From assembly GCA_050744325.1 (NCBI GenBank), contig JBOGHK010000221.1:1-64000 (forward strand): DNA of 64,000 nt. The letters run 5' to 3'. Positions 23,617 through 31,919 of this stretch are shown here, piece by piece. The number at the start of each line of letters is the position of its first letter. Positions within the stretch are counted from its first letter, which is position 1. The notes under the pieces were generated by a model. The model saw nothing but the letters and a program-made list of their open reading frames with translations. It did no database searches and had not been told where the DNA came from. Position numbers and translations under genes: made by a program. This stretch comes from DASXTK01 sp050744325. Its GTDB lineage: Bacteria > Actinomycetota > Acidimicrobiia > Acidimicrobiales > VFJN01.

Positions 23617-24297
23617 ATGTGCCGAGTGAAGACTCTTCTACTCGCCATGGCAGCCATACTCGTGAGTTCCATCAGCCTGGCGGGAACCGAATCTGGGGAC
23701 GGTGCGGCTCAGGCCGGTGCCGGGGAGGACGGGGCCTCACGGCCGCAGTTCGCGTTGAACAGCAACACAGAAAGCTCGGAGGCGGAGCCGATGCCCGAGG
23801 TTCCGCTCAACACCACGAGCACGACGCTCCCTCCGACGACGACCACCGCGCCGCCTCCGCCGACCACCACGACGACGGCGCCTCCGCCCCCACCGCCCCC
23901 ACCCCCTCCGTCGTTCGTCTGCCCGGTGCAGGGACCGGTCGAGTTCGTGGACAGCTGGGGCTGGCCCCGCTCCGGCGGCCGCTCGCACGAAGGCGTCGAC
24001 ATGATGGCGAGCACCGGCACGCCCACGGTCGCCCCCGTCAGCGGACGGGTCGAGCACGGCGAGTCCGGGCTGGGCGGGCTCAGCTGGCACGTCTACGGCG
24101 ACGACGGCAACGTCTACTACGGCGCCCACCTCTCGGGATACGAGAACGTCGGCGTGGGCTGGGTCGCCGCGGGCACCGTCATCGGCTACGTCGGCGACTC
24201 CGGCAACGCCGCGGGCACGCCACATCTCCACTTCGAGCTCCATCCGGGAGGCGGTGGACCGGACAACCCGTATCCGAAGGTGGCAGAGACCTGCTGA
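23617..24297 (+). CDS. Secreted M23 (LytM-type) peptidoglycan endopeptidase
   Basis: The 226-residue protein has a signal peptide (LLLAMAAILVSSISLAG), then a flexible stalk of Thr/Pro repeats (residues 65-98, with a run of ten prolines) and a zinc metallopeptidase domain. The zinc ligands fit HEGVD (His124, Asp128) and HLHFE (His203, His205), with a further His171, so the site looks intact. It should cleave peptide cross-links in the cell wall or act as a wall-bound hydrolase. A CRP-like palindrome lies just upstream. The start ATG 23617 gives a typical signal sequence. Confidence 0.88.
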   Translation: MCRVKTLLLAMAAILVSSISLAGTESGDGAAQAGAGEDGASRPQFALNSNTESSEAEPMPEVPLNTTSTTLPPTTTTAPPPPTTTTTAPPPPPPPPPPSFVCPVQGPVEFVDSWGWPRSGGRSHEGVDMMASTGTPTVAPVSGRVEHGESGLGGLSWHVYGDDGNVYYGAHLSGYENVGVGWVAAGTVIGYVGDSGNAAGTPHLHFELHPGGGGPDNPYPKVAETC

Positions 24298-24336
24298 GGT
24301 TGGATGAACCACGGGGGCGCCCGTAGGTTGTCGCCC

Positions 24337-25065
24337 GTGCGCATTGGCATCCTGGGTGGAACCGGCCCTGCGGGCAGAGCCCTCGCCGTTCGCCTGGCGT
24401 CCGTGGGCTTCGAAGTGGTCGTCGGGTCCCGCTCGAAGTACCGCGCCATGGAGATCGTCGACAACCTGCTCGACAAGTGGCAGGGCCGTCAGCTGTCGAT
24501 CGGCGCTGCCGACAACTCCGGAGCAGCGGAGGCCGAGGTCGTCGTGATCGCCACGCCGTGGGACGGGGCCACCCAGACCGCCGTGTCGGTCGAGGACAAG
24601 CTGCGCCGCAAGATCGTGGTGTCCATGGCCAACGCGCTCACCCGCATCGGTCGTGAGTTCCAACCGCTGGTGCCCCCGCGCGGGTCGGTCGCAGCCAGCA
24701 TCCAGGCAGCGGTGCCCGACTGCCTGTTGGCTGCAGCCCTGCACCATGTGCCTGCCAAGGAGCTCGGCGACCTCAACCAGCCGATCGAGTCCGACGTCCT
24801 GATCTGCTCCGACCACCGCCGGGCCGTCGAGCTGACCAGCGAGATCGTGGCCAAGATCCCCAACATGCGGCCTCTGGACGCGGGCGAACTGGCGATGGCC
24901 ACGCCGATCGAGTCGTTCACGGCGGTGTTGTTGCAGCTCAACTCGCACTACAGGACGCGGGTAGCGGTGAAGTTCACGGGCATCCCCGATCCGGAGCTGG
25001 TCTCGGCGAAGCCGGCCGGGGGCGCGACAGCCAAGAGCGGCGCGAAGAAGCCCGATCCGACGTGA
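24337..25065 (+). CDS. npdG: NADPH:F420 reductase (NpdG-like)
   Basis: The 242-residue protein has an N-terminal Rossmann motif RIGILGGTGPAGRAL and the NADP-phosphate-binding GSRSKYRA. It then shows VVVIATPWDGA and LPxC-like segments typical of F420-dependent NADP reductases. The enzyme exchanges hydride between NADPH and coenzyme F420. GTG 24337 was chosen because the fold begins there and a TAGGTT box lies 7 bases upstream, which indicates a leaderless transcript. The stop overlaps the mshC-like gene start by 4 bases. An F420-type LLM oxidoreductase is encoded nearby. Confidence 0.83.
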   Translation: MRIGILGGTGPAGRALAVRLASVGFEVVVGSRSKYRAMEIVDNLLDKWQGRQLSIGAADNSGAAEAEVVVIATPWDGATQTAVSVEDKLRRKIVVSMANALTRIGREFQPLVPPRGSVAASIQAAVPDCLLAAALHHVPAKELGDLNQPIESDVLICSDHRRAVELTSEIVAKIPNMRPLDAGELAMATPIESFTAVLLQLNSHYRTRVAVKFTGIPDPELVSAKPAGGATAKSGAKKPDPT

Positions 25066-26213
25066 GCCTGGCTGATCCGACTGCCGGCGCGCCGATGCGG
25101 CTGTTCGACACGGCTCGCGGGGCGGTGGTCCCCTTCGAGCCAGGTCCTGTCGTGACCATGTACACGTGCGGCATCACCCCGTACGACGCCACCCACATCG
25201 GTCACGCAACCGTCTACCTGACCTACGACGTGTTGCAGCGTCGGCTTCGCGACCGGGGCCACGACACCCGCTGTGTCCGCAACGTGACCGACGTCGACGA
25301 CGACATCCTGCGCAGGGCCCGCGAGCTCGGCGTCCACTACCTGGACCTGGCGGCGGCGGAGACCGCCCGCTTCGACGACGACATGCGCGCGCTCGGGCTG
25401 CTGCCGGCCTGGAGCGAGCCCCGTGCGACGTCGGCGATCGCCGACATCCGCGGCTTCATCGGGATGGTGCTCGACCGGGGCTTCGCCTACGTCAGCGGGG
25501 GCGCGGTCTACTTCGACGTGTCCCGCTGGGAGCCGTTCGGGTCGCTCAGCCAACTGAGCCGCGACGAGATGCTGGTGCTGGCGGCGGAACGGGGCGGCCA
25601 CGTCGACGACCCCGCCAAGGACGACCCCCTCGACTTCGTCCTCTGGCAGCCGTCGGCACCCGACGAGCCGTCCTGGGAGTCGATGTGGGGCCCTGGTCGG
25701 CCCGGCTGGCACATCGAGTGCTCGGCGCTGGCGCTGCGCGAGCTGGGCACCACCATCGACCTACACGGCGGTGGCAGCGACCTCGTCTTCCCGCACCACG
25801 AGTGCGAGGCGGCGCAGTCCGAGGCCGCGACCGGCGAGCCCTTCGTGCGGCACTGGATGCACCAGGCGTTGGTCCGGATGGATGGCGACAAGATGTCGAA
25901 GTCGTTGGGAAACCTGGTGTTCGTCTCCGAGCTCCGCACGGTCTGGGACCCCCGGGCGATCCGGCTGGCGGTGCTGACCCAGCACTACCGCACCAGCTGG
26001 GAGTGGCGCGACGACCTGATGGCCGAGGCCGCCGAGCGCCTCTGGCGGTGGTGCGTCCCGGGCGACGGCGACGGCGCCCTGGACGAGGTGCGGGCGGCGC
26101 TCGACGACGACCTCGACACCCCCCGGGCGGTCCAGGCACTGGACGACGCGGTCGCGGCGGGCAAGGGCGTCGCCACCAGCGCGACGCTCCTCGGCGTCAA
26201 CCTGATGGCCTAG
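25062..26213 (+). CDS. mshC: MshC-like cysteine ligase of mycothiol synthesis
   Basis: MshC ligates cysteine to glucosaminyl-inositol in mycothiol biosynthesis and evolved from cysteinyl-tRNA synthetase. The signature MYTCGITPYDATHIGHA (Cys36 as zinc ligand) is the MshC form; true CysRS normally has CGPTVYD. The zinc and adenylate motifs GGGSDLVFPHHE and KMSKS are intact. At 383 residues it is near MshC size and well short of most CysRS (460 or more), with little left of a tRNA-binding C-terminus. GTG 25062 overlaps the F420 reductase stop. A short CysRS is the alternative. Confidence 0.78.
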   Translation: MSLADPTAGAPMRLFDTARGAVVPFEPGPVVTMYTCGITPYDATHIGHATVYLTYDVLQRRLRDRGHDTRCVRNVTDVDDDILRRARELGVHYLDLAAAETARFDDDMRALGLLPAWSEPRATSAIADIRGFIGMVLDRGFAYVSGGAVYFDVSRWEPFGSLSQLSRDEMLVLAAERGGHVDDPAKDDPLDFVLWQPSAPDEPSWESMWGPGRPGWHIECSALALRELGTTIDLHGGGSDLVFPHHECEAAQSEAATGEPFVRHWMHQALVRMDGDKMSKSLGNLVFVSELRTVWDPRAIRLAVLTQHYRTSWEWRDDLMAEAAERLWRWCVPGDGDGALDEVRAALDDDLDTPRAVQALDDAVAAGKGVATSATLLGVNLMA

Positions 26214-26331
26214 TGCTGCACTAGTACCGTGCCTCTCTCGCACGTAGGTCGGGCATGTCCCACCCGCCCGATCCGCGCCTTCATGGGCTCCGTGGCAGGC
26301 TCGGCTCGTAGCCGACACGGTTACGCTCTCG

Positions 26332-27093
26332 ATGGTGGCGCACGACGAGGGGGATTACGGCCGGCTGTTCCCGGTGGCGCGGGCGGTGTTGGCGCCAGTC
26401 ATGCGCTTCGCGTGGCGCATCCACACCGAGGGGCTCGAGAACATCCCGTCCGACGGCCCGGCGATCCTCTGCCCCAACCACACCTCGGTGCTCGACTCGT
26501 TCTTCCTGCCGGTGGCTCTGCTGCCGGTGTCGGGCAGCCGACGGGTGATGTTCGTCGGCAAGGCCGAGTACCTCGACAGCTGGAAGACCCGCTACGTGTT
26601 CCCGGCCATGGGCATGATCCCGATCGACCGCTCGGGCGGCGAGGCGGCGCAGCGGGCGCTCGACCTCGCGGCAGAGGCCCTCGGGCGGGGCGAGCTGTTC
26701 GGGATCTACCCCGAGGGCACCCGCAGCCGCGACGGTCGGCTGCACAAGGGCCACACCGGCCCGGCCCGGCTCGCGTTCCGCACCGGTGCGCCGTTGGTGC
26801 CCGTGGGCATCGTCGGCAGCCGGCGCATCCAACCGCCCGACGCGAAGATGCCCAGGGTGTTCGAGCCCTGCCTGGTGCGGATCGGCCGGCCGATCGACCC
26901 CAAGCACTACAGCGACCGCGCCGAGGACCGCCTCGTCCTTCGGCAGGTGACCGACGAGCTGATGTTCGAGATCCGAGGGCTGTCCGGCCAGGAGTACGTC
27001 GACGACTACGCAACCCGGGGCCGCGGCAACGATGCCGAGGGACCGGTCGCTCGATCATCGGCCGACGTGCTGGCCACGGCTACCGTGCGCTAG
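26332..27093 (+). CDS. 1-acylglycerol-3-phosphate acyltransferase (PlsC family)
   Basis: The 253-residue enzyme should acylate lysophosphatidate or a related lipid at the membrane. It has the NHTSVLDS box (His50, Asp55: the HX4D catalytic pair), the glycerophosphate-binding GIYPEGTRSRDG and VPVGIVGS. There is no clear transmembrane segment beyond the amphipathic N-terminus. TACGCT at 26322-26327 lies 4 bases before ATG 26332 and 7 before the next codon, GTG 26335. If the transcript is leaderless, GTG 26335 may be the true start. Confidence 0.85.
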   Translation: MVAHDEGDYGRLFPVARAVLAPVMRFAWRIHTEGLENIPSDGPAILCPNHTSVLDSFFLPVALLPVSGSRRVMFVGKAEYLDSWKTRYVFPAMGMIPIDRSGGEAAQRALDLAAEALGRGELFGIYPEGTRSRDGRLHKGHTGPARLAFRTGAPLVPVGIVGSRRIQPPDAKMPRVFEPCLVRIGRPIDPKHYSDRAEDRLVLRQVTDELMFEIRGLSGQEYVDDYATRGRGNDAEGPVARSSADVLATATVR

Positions 27094-27168
27094 CACTTGC
27101 GGGCGCGCGGTCCGCACCCGGCGATACGGGTTCGGGGACGTCCTTCCTGCTTTGTATTCTCGGCCCCC

Positions 27169-29181
27169 ATGGTCTCCATCGCGGTCACCCTGCCTGACGG
27201 TTCGCCACGCTCGTTGCCGGCTGGGTCGACCGCGACCGACCTTGCCGCCTCGATCGGCTCACGGCTGGCGAAGGCCGCCGTGATCGCAGAGGTCAACGGC
27301 GTCGAGCGCGACCTCTCCGTCGAGCTGCACGACGGCGACTCGGTGGCCATAGTGACCGCCGACTCCGACCGCGGGCTCTACACGATCCGTCACTCGACGG
27401 CCCACGTGCTCGCCCAGGCGGTGCTCGACCTGTTCCCCGGGGCGACCTTCGGCATCGGGCCTCCGGTCACCGACGGCTTCTACTACGACTTCGCGCTGCC
27501 CGGCGACGCGACGTTCACGCCCGACGACCTCGACCGCATCGGCGCGCGGATGCGCGAGATCATCGCCGAGCAGCAGCCGTTCGTCCGTGACGAGATCGCC
27601 TCGGCCGAGGCCCGCGAGATCTTCGCCGACCACCGGTTCAAGCTCGAGATCCTCGAGAACGCGGCGACCGACCCCATGTCGGTGAGCGAGGCCGGCAAGG
27701 TGCGAACCTACGAGAACCCGCCGCCGGCTCCCAAGGAGCCGCCACCGTTCGTCGGTCGGCCGGGCTTCATCGACCTGTGCCGTGGGCCTCATGTACCGAC
27801 GACCGGGCGCCACCTCGGCCACTTCAAGCTGATGCGGGTGGCGGGCGCCTACTGGCGCGGCGACGAGCACAACCCGCAGCTCCAGCGCATCTACGGCACG
27901 GCGTGGGATTCCCGCAAGGCACTCGACGCCCACCTGCGCCGCCTTGACGAGGCCGCCAAGCGCGACCACCGCAAGCTCGGCGCCGAGCTCGACCTGTTCA
28001 GCTTCCCCGACGAGATCGGTTCGGGCCTGGCTGTGTTCCACCCCAAGGGCGGGCTGGTGCGGCGGCTGATGGAGGACTACGCGCGACAACGTCACGAAGA
28101 GGCGGGCTACGAGTTCGTCTACTCGCCGCACATCAGCAAGGAGGCGCTGTTCCAGACGTCGGGTCACCTGCAGTGGTACGCCGAGGGCATGTACCCGCCG
28201 ATGCACCTCGACGAGAAGCCCGGCGAGGAGCGGCACACCGGCGACAAGTACTACCCCAAGCCGATGAACTGCCCGTTCCACATGCTGATCTACCGCGACC
28301 GCCTACGGTCCTACCGAGAGCTGCCGCTGCGGCTGTTCGAGTTCGGCACCGTGTACCGCTACGAGAAGTCGGGTGTCGTCCACGGCCTGCTGCGTGCCCG
28401 GGGGTTCACCCAGGACGACTCGCACATCTTCTGCACCTCCGAGCAGATGCAGGACGAGCTGGCCAGCCTGTTGGCCTTCGTCCTGCAGATCCTGCGCACC
28501 TTCGGCTTCGACGACTTCGAGGCCGAGCTGGCCACGAGGCCCGACAAGTTCGTGGGGGACCCGGCCGACTGGGCCGAGGCCGAAGCCGCGCTGAAGCACG
28601 CGATCGACGCTGCCGGCATCGCGTACGTCGTGGCCGAGGGCGAGGGGGCGTTCTACGCCCCCAAGATCGACGTCCACGTCCGTGACGCGATCGGCCGGCG
28701 GTGGCAGATGTCGACGCTGCAGGTCGACTTCCAGTTCCCCGATCGCTTCGACCTCACCTACGTCGGCGCCGACAACCAACGCCACCGGCCCCGCGTGCTC
28801 CATCGGGCGCTGTTCGGGTCCGTCGAGCGCTTCTTCGGCGTGCTGCTCGAACACACGGCCGGGGCGTTCCCCGCATGGCTGGCGCCGGTCCAGGTGCGCG
28901 TCCTGCCCGTCCGGTCCGACCATCAGGGTTATGCCGACAAGCTGGTCGAGCAGCTCCGGGCCGAGCGCTTCCGGGCCGACGTCGTCGAGGCCGACGAACC
29001 GCTCGGCGGCAGGATCCGGCGGGCGAAGCTCGACAAGATCCCCCATGTCCTGGTGGTGGGCGACCAGGACGTCGCCAACGGCACGGTCGGCGACAACCCG
29101 CGCGGGGGAGAGGTCGAGCGCGACCTCCCGGTCGGCACGTTCGTCGAGCGTCTGCACGGCGAGATCGCGGCGCGCGGCTGA
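27169..29181 (+). CDS. thrS: Threonyl-tRNA synthetase
   Basis: The 670-residue class II synthetase charges tRNA-Thr. It has an N-terminal TGS domain (about 1-65) and an editing-type second domain with HSTAHVLAQAV. The catalytic core contains KPMNCPFHMLIY, FEFGTVYRYEKSG and HRALFGSVERFFGVLLEH, and a C-terminal anticodon-binding domain follows. ATG 27169 is used; TATTCT ends 8 bases upstream and suggests a leaderless transcript. One odd point is RHRPRVLHRA, where other ThrRS have a similar but not identical basic segment. The stop shares one base with the HIT gene start, an order also known from mycobacteria. Confidence 0.95.
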   Translation: MVSIAVTLPDGSPRSLPAGSTATDLAASIGSRLAKAAVIAEVNGVERDLSVELHDGDSVAIVTADSDRGLYTIRHSTAHVLAQAVLDLFPGATFGIGPPVTDGFYYDFALPGDATFTPDDLDRIGARMREIIAEQQPFVRDEIASAEAREIFADHRFKLEILENAATDPMSVSEAGKVRTYENPPPAPKEPPPFVGRPGFIDLCRGPHVPTTGRHLGHFKLMRVAGAYWRGDEHNPQLQRIYGTAWDSRKALDAHLRRLDEAAKRDHRKLGAELDLFSFPDEIGSGLAVFHPKGGLVRRLMEDYARQRHEEAGYEFVYSPHISKEALFQTSGHLQWYAEGMYPPMHLDEKPGEERHTGDKYYPKPMNCPFHMLIYRDRLRSYRELPLRLFEFGTVYRYEKSGVVHGLLRARGFTQDDSHIFCTSEQMQDELASLLAFVLQILRTFGFDDFEAELATRPDKFVGDPADWAEAEAALKHAIDAAGIAYVVAEGEGAFYAPKIDVHVRDAIGRRWQMSTLQVDFQFPDRFDLTYVGADNQRHRPRVLHRALFGSVERFFGVLLEHTAGAFPAWLAPVQVRVLPVRSDHQGYADKLVEQLRAERFRADVVEADEPLGGRIRRAKLDKIPHVLVVGDQDVANGTVGDNPRGGEVERDLPVGTFVERLHGEIAARG

Positions 29182-29693
29182 TGGAGCGGCTGTGGGCCGG
29201 ATGGCGATCGGCCTATGTCACCGGGAACCACGAACCGCCGGGCGCAGGCTCGGTGTTCCGCCGCATCCTCGACGCGGGGATCTCCGACGAGGAGGCCTAC
29301 ATCGTCTGGCGCGGTCAGCTGACGTTCGCGCTGTTGAACACCTATCCGTACACCAGCGGCCACCTGCTGGTGATGCCCTACCGCGAGGTCGCAGAGCTCG
29401 AGCAGCTGACCGAGGCCGAGGGCGTCGAGCTGTGGGCCGGGGTGCGCGACGCGGTGGCCGCGCTCAAGGCGGCCTACCGGCCGGACGGCATCAACGTCGG
29501 GATGAACCTGGGAGCCGCTGCGGGTGCTGGCGTGCCCTCGCACCTCCACGTCCATGTCCTGCCGCGGTGGATCGCCGACTCCAACTTCACCACCACCGTC
29601 GCAGAGGCCCGGGTGCTGCCCGAGTCGCTCACCGACTCGTGGCGGAAGGTGCGGGCCGCATGGCCGGGCGTCGGCCACGGCGCGGATTCGTGA
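29181..29693 (+). CDS. HIT family hydrolase/phosphorylase
   Basis: The 170-residue protein has the histidine triad SHLHVHVLPRW, in which the middle histidine forms the nucleotidyl intermediate. It also has the upstream helix-strand pattern of AP4A phosphorylase-type HIT proteins (LLNTYPYTSGHLLVMPYRE). Members split dinucleoside polyphosphates or nucleotide conjugates. ATG 29181 overlaps the thrS stop (TGATG). In mycobacteria the matching gene (Rv2613c type) is followed directly by pgsA; here five genes intervene. Confidence 0.88.
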   Translation: MERLWAGWRSAYVTGNHEPPGAGSVFRRILDAGISDEEAYIVWRGQLTFALLNTYPYTSGHLLVMPYREVAELEQLTEAEGVELWAGVRDAVAALKAAYRPDGINVGMNLGAAAGAGVPSHLHVHVLPRWIADSNFTTTVAEARVLPESLTDSWRKVRAAWPGVGHGADS

Positions 29694-29724
29694 GCCACAG
29701 CCCTTCTGGGTACCGTCGGTCATC

Positions 29725-30246
29725 GTGAGCGACAAGTCCACCGGGTCCGAGCCAGGCGGCGCCACCGACGACGACGTCGTCGACCACCTGCCGGAGGATC
29801 TCGATGCCGCTGGCTACGTCGGCCCGTACATGTTTCCCGACAACAACCGTCGCCGTGTGCCCGGCTACCTGTACCTGGCGACGGCGGCGGTGTGCATCAC
29901 CGCCTGGGCGTCGTTCGACTCGCCGTACGTCAACGGGGGGTTCCTGGGGACGGGGTTGCTGTTGGGCGCGGTCGGGCTGTATCACCTGGCGGCGGGCTGG
30001 AACCTGAACGTCGACGAACGCGACGCTCTGGTGGCTGCCACCCGCAAGGTCGGGTTCCCGGTCGGGCACGCGTCGGCTCAGCTCGGGTGGCGCGGCCTGC
30101 TCAGCCGCCCCACCTGGCGGATCCTGCTGTACTCCGCCGACAACCCCCCGGCCCGTCGTGGCCTGGTGCTGGTGGACGGGGTCGACGGCGAGATCGTCGA
30201 GCACTTCGTCGAAGACAACCCCGAGGACTGGTCCGAGCTGGACTGA
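29725..30246 (+). CDS. Membrane protein of unknown function
   Basis: The 173-residue protein has an acidic N-terminus (DDDVVDHLPEDLDAAG) and two hydrophobic segments near residues 50-95 (LYLATAAVCITAWASF and FLGTGLLLGAVGLYHLAAG). The C-terminal soluble part contains RPTWRILLYSADNPPARRG and ends EDNPEDWSELD. No family is recognised. GTG 29725 is preceded by TACCGT at 8 bases, a likely leaderless start. It converges on the glutathione peroxidase gene with 18 bases between stops. Confidence 0.65.
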   Translation: MSDKSTGSEPGGATDDDVVDHLPEDLDAAGYVGPYMFPDNNRRRVPGYLYLATAAVCITAWASFDSPYVNGGFLGTGLLLGAVGLYHLAAGWNLNVDERDALVAATRKVGFPVGHASAQLGWRGLLSRPTWRILLYSADNPPARRGLVLVDGVDGEIVEHFVEDNPEDWSELD

Positions 30247-30264
30247 CAGGCCCGGTGGTGCCGG

Positions 30265-30765
30265 TCAGCCCAGGAGAGCGGCTTCGATCGCGGTGGTCAC
30301 CTCGTCCGAGAGGGGCTCGACGGGTGGAGCGAAGCGGGCAACGACCTTGCCGCCTGGCGCGACCAGGAACTTTTCGAAGTTCCAGCGGATGTCGCCCGAG
30401 TAGCCGTCGGCGTCGGCGGCCTCGACCAGCTCGTGGTACAGCCGGTGGCGGTGGTCGCCGTTGACCTCGACCTTCTCGGTGAGTGGGAACGTCACGCCGT
30501 AGCTCGTGCTGCAGAACGCGGCGATCTCCTCGGGCGTCCCTGGCTCCTGGCCCATGAACTGGTTGCAGGGCACGCCGAGAACGGTGAAGCCGCGAGACCG
30601 GTAGCGCTCCTGGAGCCCTTCGAGCCCGGTGTACTGCGGAGTCAGGCCACAGCGAGAGGCGACGTTGACCACCAGCACAGCCTCGTCCTCGTACGCGCGG
30701 AGGTCGGTCGGGGAGCCGTCGAGGGCGTTGATCGCCACGTCGTAGAGGGTCTCGGCGTCGGACAT
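30265..30765 (-). CDS. Glutathione peroxidase family thiol peroxidase
   Basis: The 166-residue protein reduces hydrogen or lipid peroxides. The peroxidatic cysteine is in NVASRCGLTPQYTGL, and the catalytic partners are in GVPCNQFMGQEPG and WNFEKFLV. A cysteine is encoded, not selenocysteine. In organisms with mycothiol and no glutathione, such enzymes normally use thioredoxin. ATG 30765 has TAGCTT 6 bases upstream on the minus strand and no Shine-Dalgarno sequence, which fits a leaderless transcript. Confidence 0.92.
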   Translation of the reverse strand: MSDAETLYDVAINALDGSPTDLRAYEDEAVLVVNVASRCGLTPQYTGLEGLQERYRSRGFTVLGVPCNQFMGQEPGTPEEIAAFCSTSYGVTFPLTEKVEVNGDHRHRLYHELVEAADADGYSGDIRWNFEKFLVAPGGKVVARFAPPVEPLSDEVTTAIEAALLG

Positions 30766-30814
30766 GGGGGCAAGCTAACGCCCGCCAGGAGGAAAGACGC
30801 GCTAGAACCGGCCC

Positions 30815-31330
30815 ATGGATCTGTCGAAGCTCGCCCCGTCGGATGCAGTCGTCACGTTGCGCAGCCTGGAGCGGCGGTATCGGGGCCTGTTGGCCGGCCT
30901 CGGCGAGGACGAGTCGCCCGACGACCTGGCACGGCGGCAGGCGGCGAACGGCTGGTCCGCGCTGGAGCATGTCGTCGCAGCAGCCTGGGCGATCTCGGCG
31001 AGTACCCGGGCGCTCAACGCGGTGTTGGCCAGCGAGGCGCCGCTCCTGGATCCCCAGCAGGTCGACCCGGTGTTGCGCACCCGGCCCGGAGCCCCGACCG
31101 GCACCGTGCACGAGCGCTTGGCCGAGCTCGGCCTGGAAGCCAACGAGCTGGCGGATCGGGCCGAGCGGGTGTCGGCAACGGACTGGGATCGCATGGGTCT
31201 GTTGGACGACGGGTCAGGTCGCCGGGTCAGCGCGCTCGACCTGCTGCGGACGGCGGTCGATGCCGGGGTGACCCACCTGCGGTCCGCGGAGTACGTCCTG
31301 AACGAGATGCGCGGCCAGCAGCCGGCCTGA
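30815..31330 (+). CDS. DinB-like four-helix protein
   Basis: The 171-residue all-helical protein fits the DinB/YfiT-like fold, a metal-dependent four-helix bundle that includes mycothiol- and bacillithiol-dependent transferases. The GWSALEHV segment supplies a histidine at the expected helix, and THLRSAEYVL carries a second one near the C-terminus. The substrate is unknown; mycothiol use would fit the mshC gene in this window. ATG 30815 has TAGAAC 6 bases upstream. It converges on the following minus-strand gene. Confidence 0.6.
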   Translation: MDLSKLAPSDAVVTLRSLERRYRGLLAGLGEDESPDDLARRQAANGWSALEHVVAAAWAISASTRALNAVLASEAPLLDPQQVDPVLRTRPGAPTGTVHERLAELGLEANELADRAERVSATDWDRMGLLDDGSGRRVSALDLLRTAVDAGVTHLRSAEYVLNEMRGQQPA

Positions 31331-31340
31331 GGTCGCGCTA

Positions 31341-31363
31341 GAGCCCCGGGGTTAGCCCGGCTC
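31341..31363. terminator. Bidirectional hairpin between convergent genes
   Basis: GAGCC (31341-31345) pairs with GGCTC (31359-31363), and GGG with CCC inside, around a TTAG loop with a 3-base bulge. It lies between the stop of the DinB-like gene and that of the convergent gene 31362-31877, whose last two bases it touches. No T-run is present. Confidence 0.4.
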
Positions 31364-31877
31364 AGAGCAGTGGCCCCCCGGAGGACGCGTTGCGGTGGGC
31401 GACCGTGGCCGTCAGGAGGTCGGCGCGGACCGGCGCCCACCAGTCGAACTCGATCACCGGCCGCCAGCGGCCGGTGTGGTCCTTGGTCTCGAGCCGGATC
31501 GGATAGGTCTTCGCGGGCTCGGGGCGCCACTCGGGCGGCACCTGGCCGAACTCCACGAACACCTGCACCGCGTCGCGGCCCTTGACCGCGAACGGAGCGG
31601 CGGCGTCGAGGAAGTCGTCCATCGACGGCGACACCTTCTTGCGCACGCTCGACCAGTGGAACTCGTGCGTGCCGTCGACCAGCAGCCGGAGGTCGGCCAC
31701 GACGATCGGGACGGCCCCGGTGTTCAGGAGCACGAACGGGAACCGAAGGCGCAGGGTGGGGCCTGGCGGCGTGGCGTAGGTATCGGGTGCGGCCGTGATG
31801 AGCCGTCCTCGTCGGAGGAACACCCACCAGAACGCCGCGACCGTGAAGAGCAGTGCGAGCACCGGGATCATCGACAT
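31362..31877 (-). CDS. Single-pass membrane protein of unknown function
   Basis: The 171-residue protein has one N-terminal transmembrane helix (IPVLALLFTVAAFWWVFL) followed by RRGR. The remaining 150 residues form a beta-rich soluble domain (RFPFVLLNTGAVPIVVADLRLLV, IEFDWWAPVRADLL). Because of the membrane anchor and positive-inside pattern, the domain is probably cytoplasmic. No family is recognised. It lies 42 bases downstream of the EF-G paralogue on the same strand and may share its transcript. Confidence 0.6.
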   Translation of the reverse strand: MSMIPVLALLFTVAAFWWVFLRRGRLITAAPDTYATPPGPTLRLRFPFVLLNTGAVPIVVADLRLLVDGTHEFHWSSVRKKVSPSMDDFLDAAAPFAVKGRDAVQVFVEFGQVPPEWRPEPAKTYPIRLETKDHTGRWRPVIEFDWWAPVRADLLTATVAHRNASSGGPLL

Positions 31878-31919
31878 CGGGTCCCAACCGTATGCGTTCT
31901 CCGGTGCCGGCCGCGTCGG

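Noticed and set aside
23823..23920. Codon-repeat tract as a possible phase-variation switch
   Set aside because: The Thr/Pro run uses mixed codons and is a normal wall-protein stalk; no long mononucleotide tract is present.
25062..26213. Cysteinyl-tRNA synthetase
   Set aside because: The CGITPYDATHIGHA signature and the short length fit MshC better, though a short CysRS cannot be fully excluded.
30265..30765. Selenocysteine in the glutathione peroxidase
   Set aside because: The peroxidatic position is a plain cysteine codon, with no in-frame TGA.
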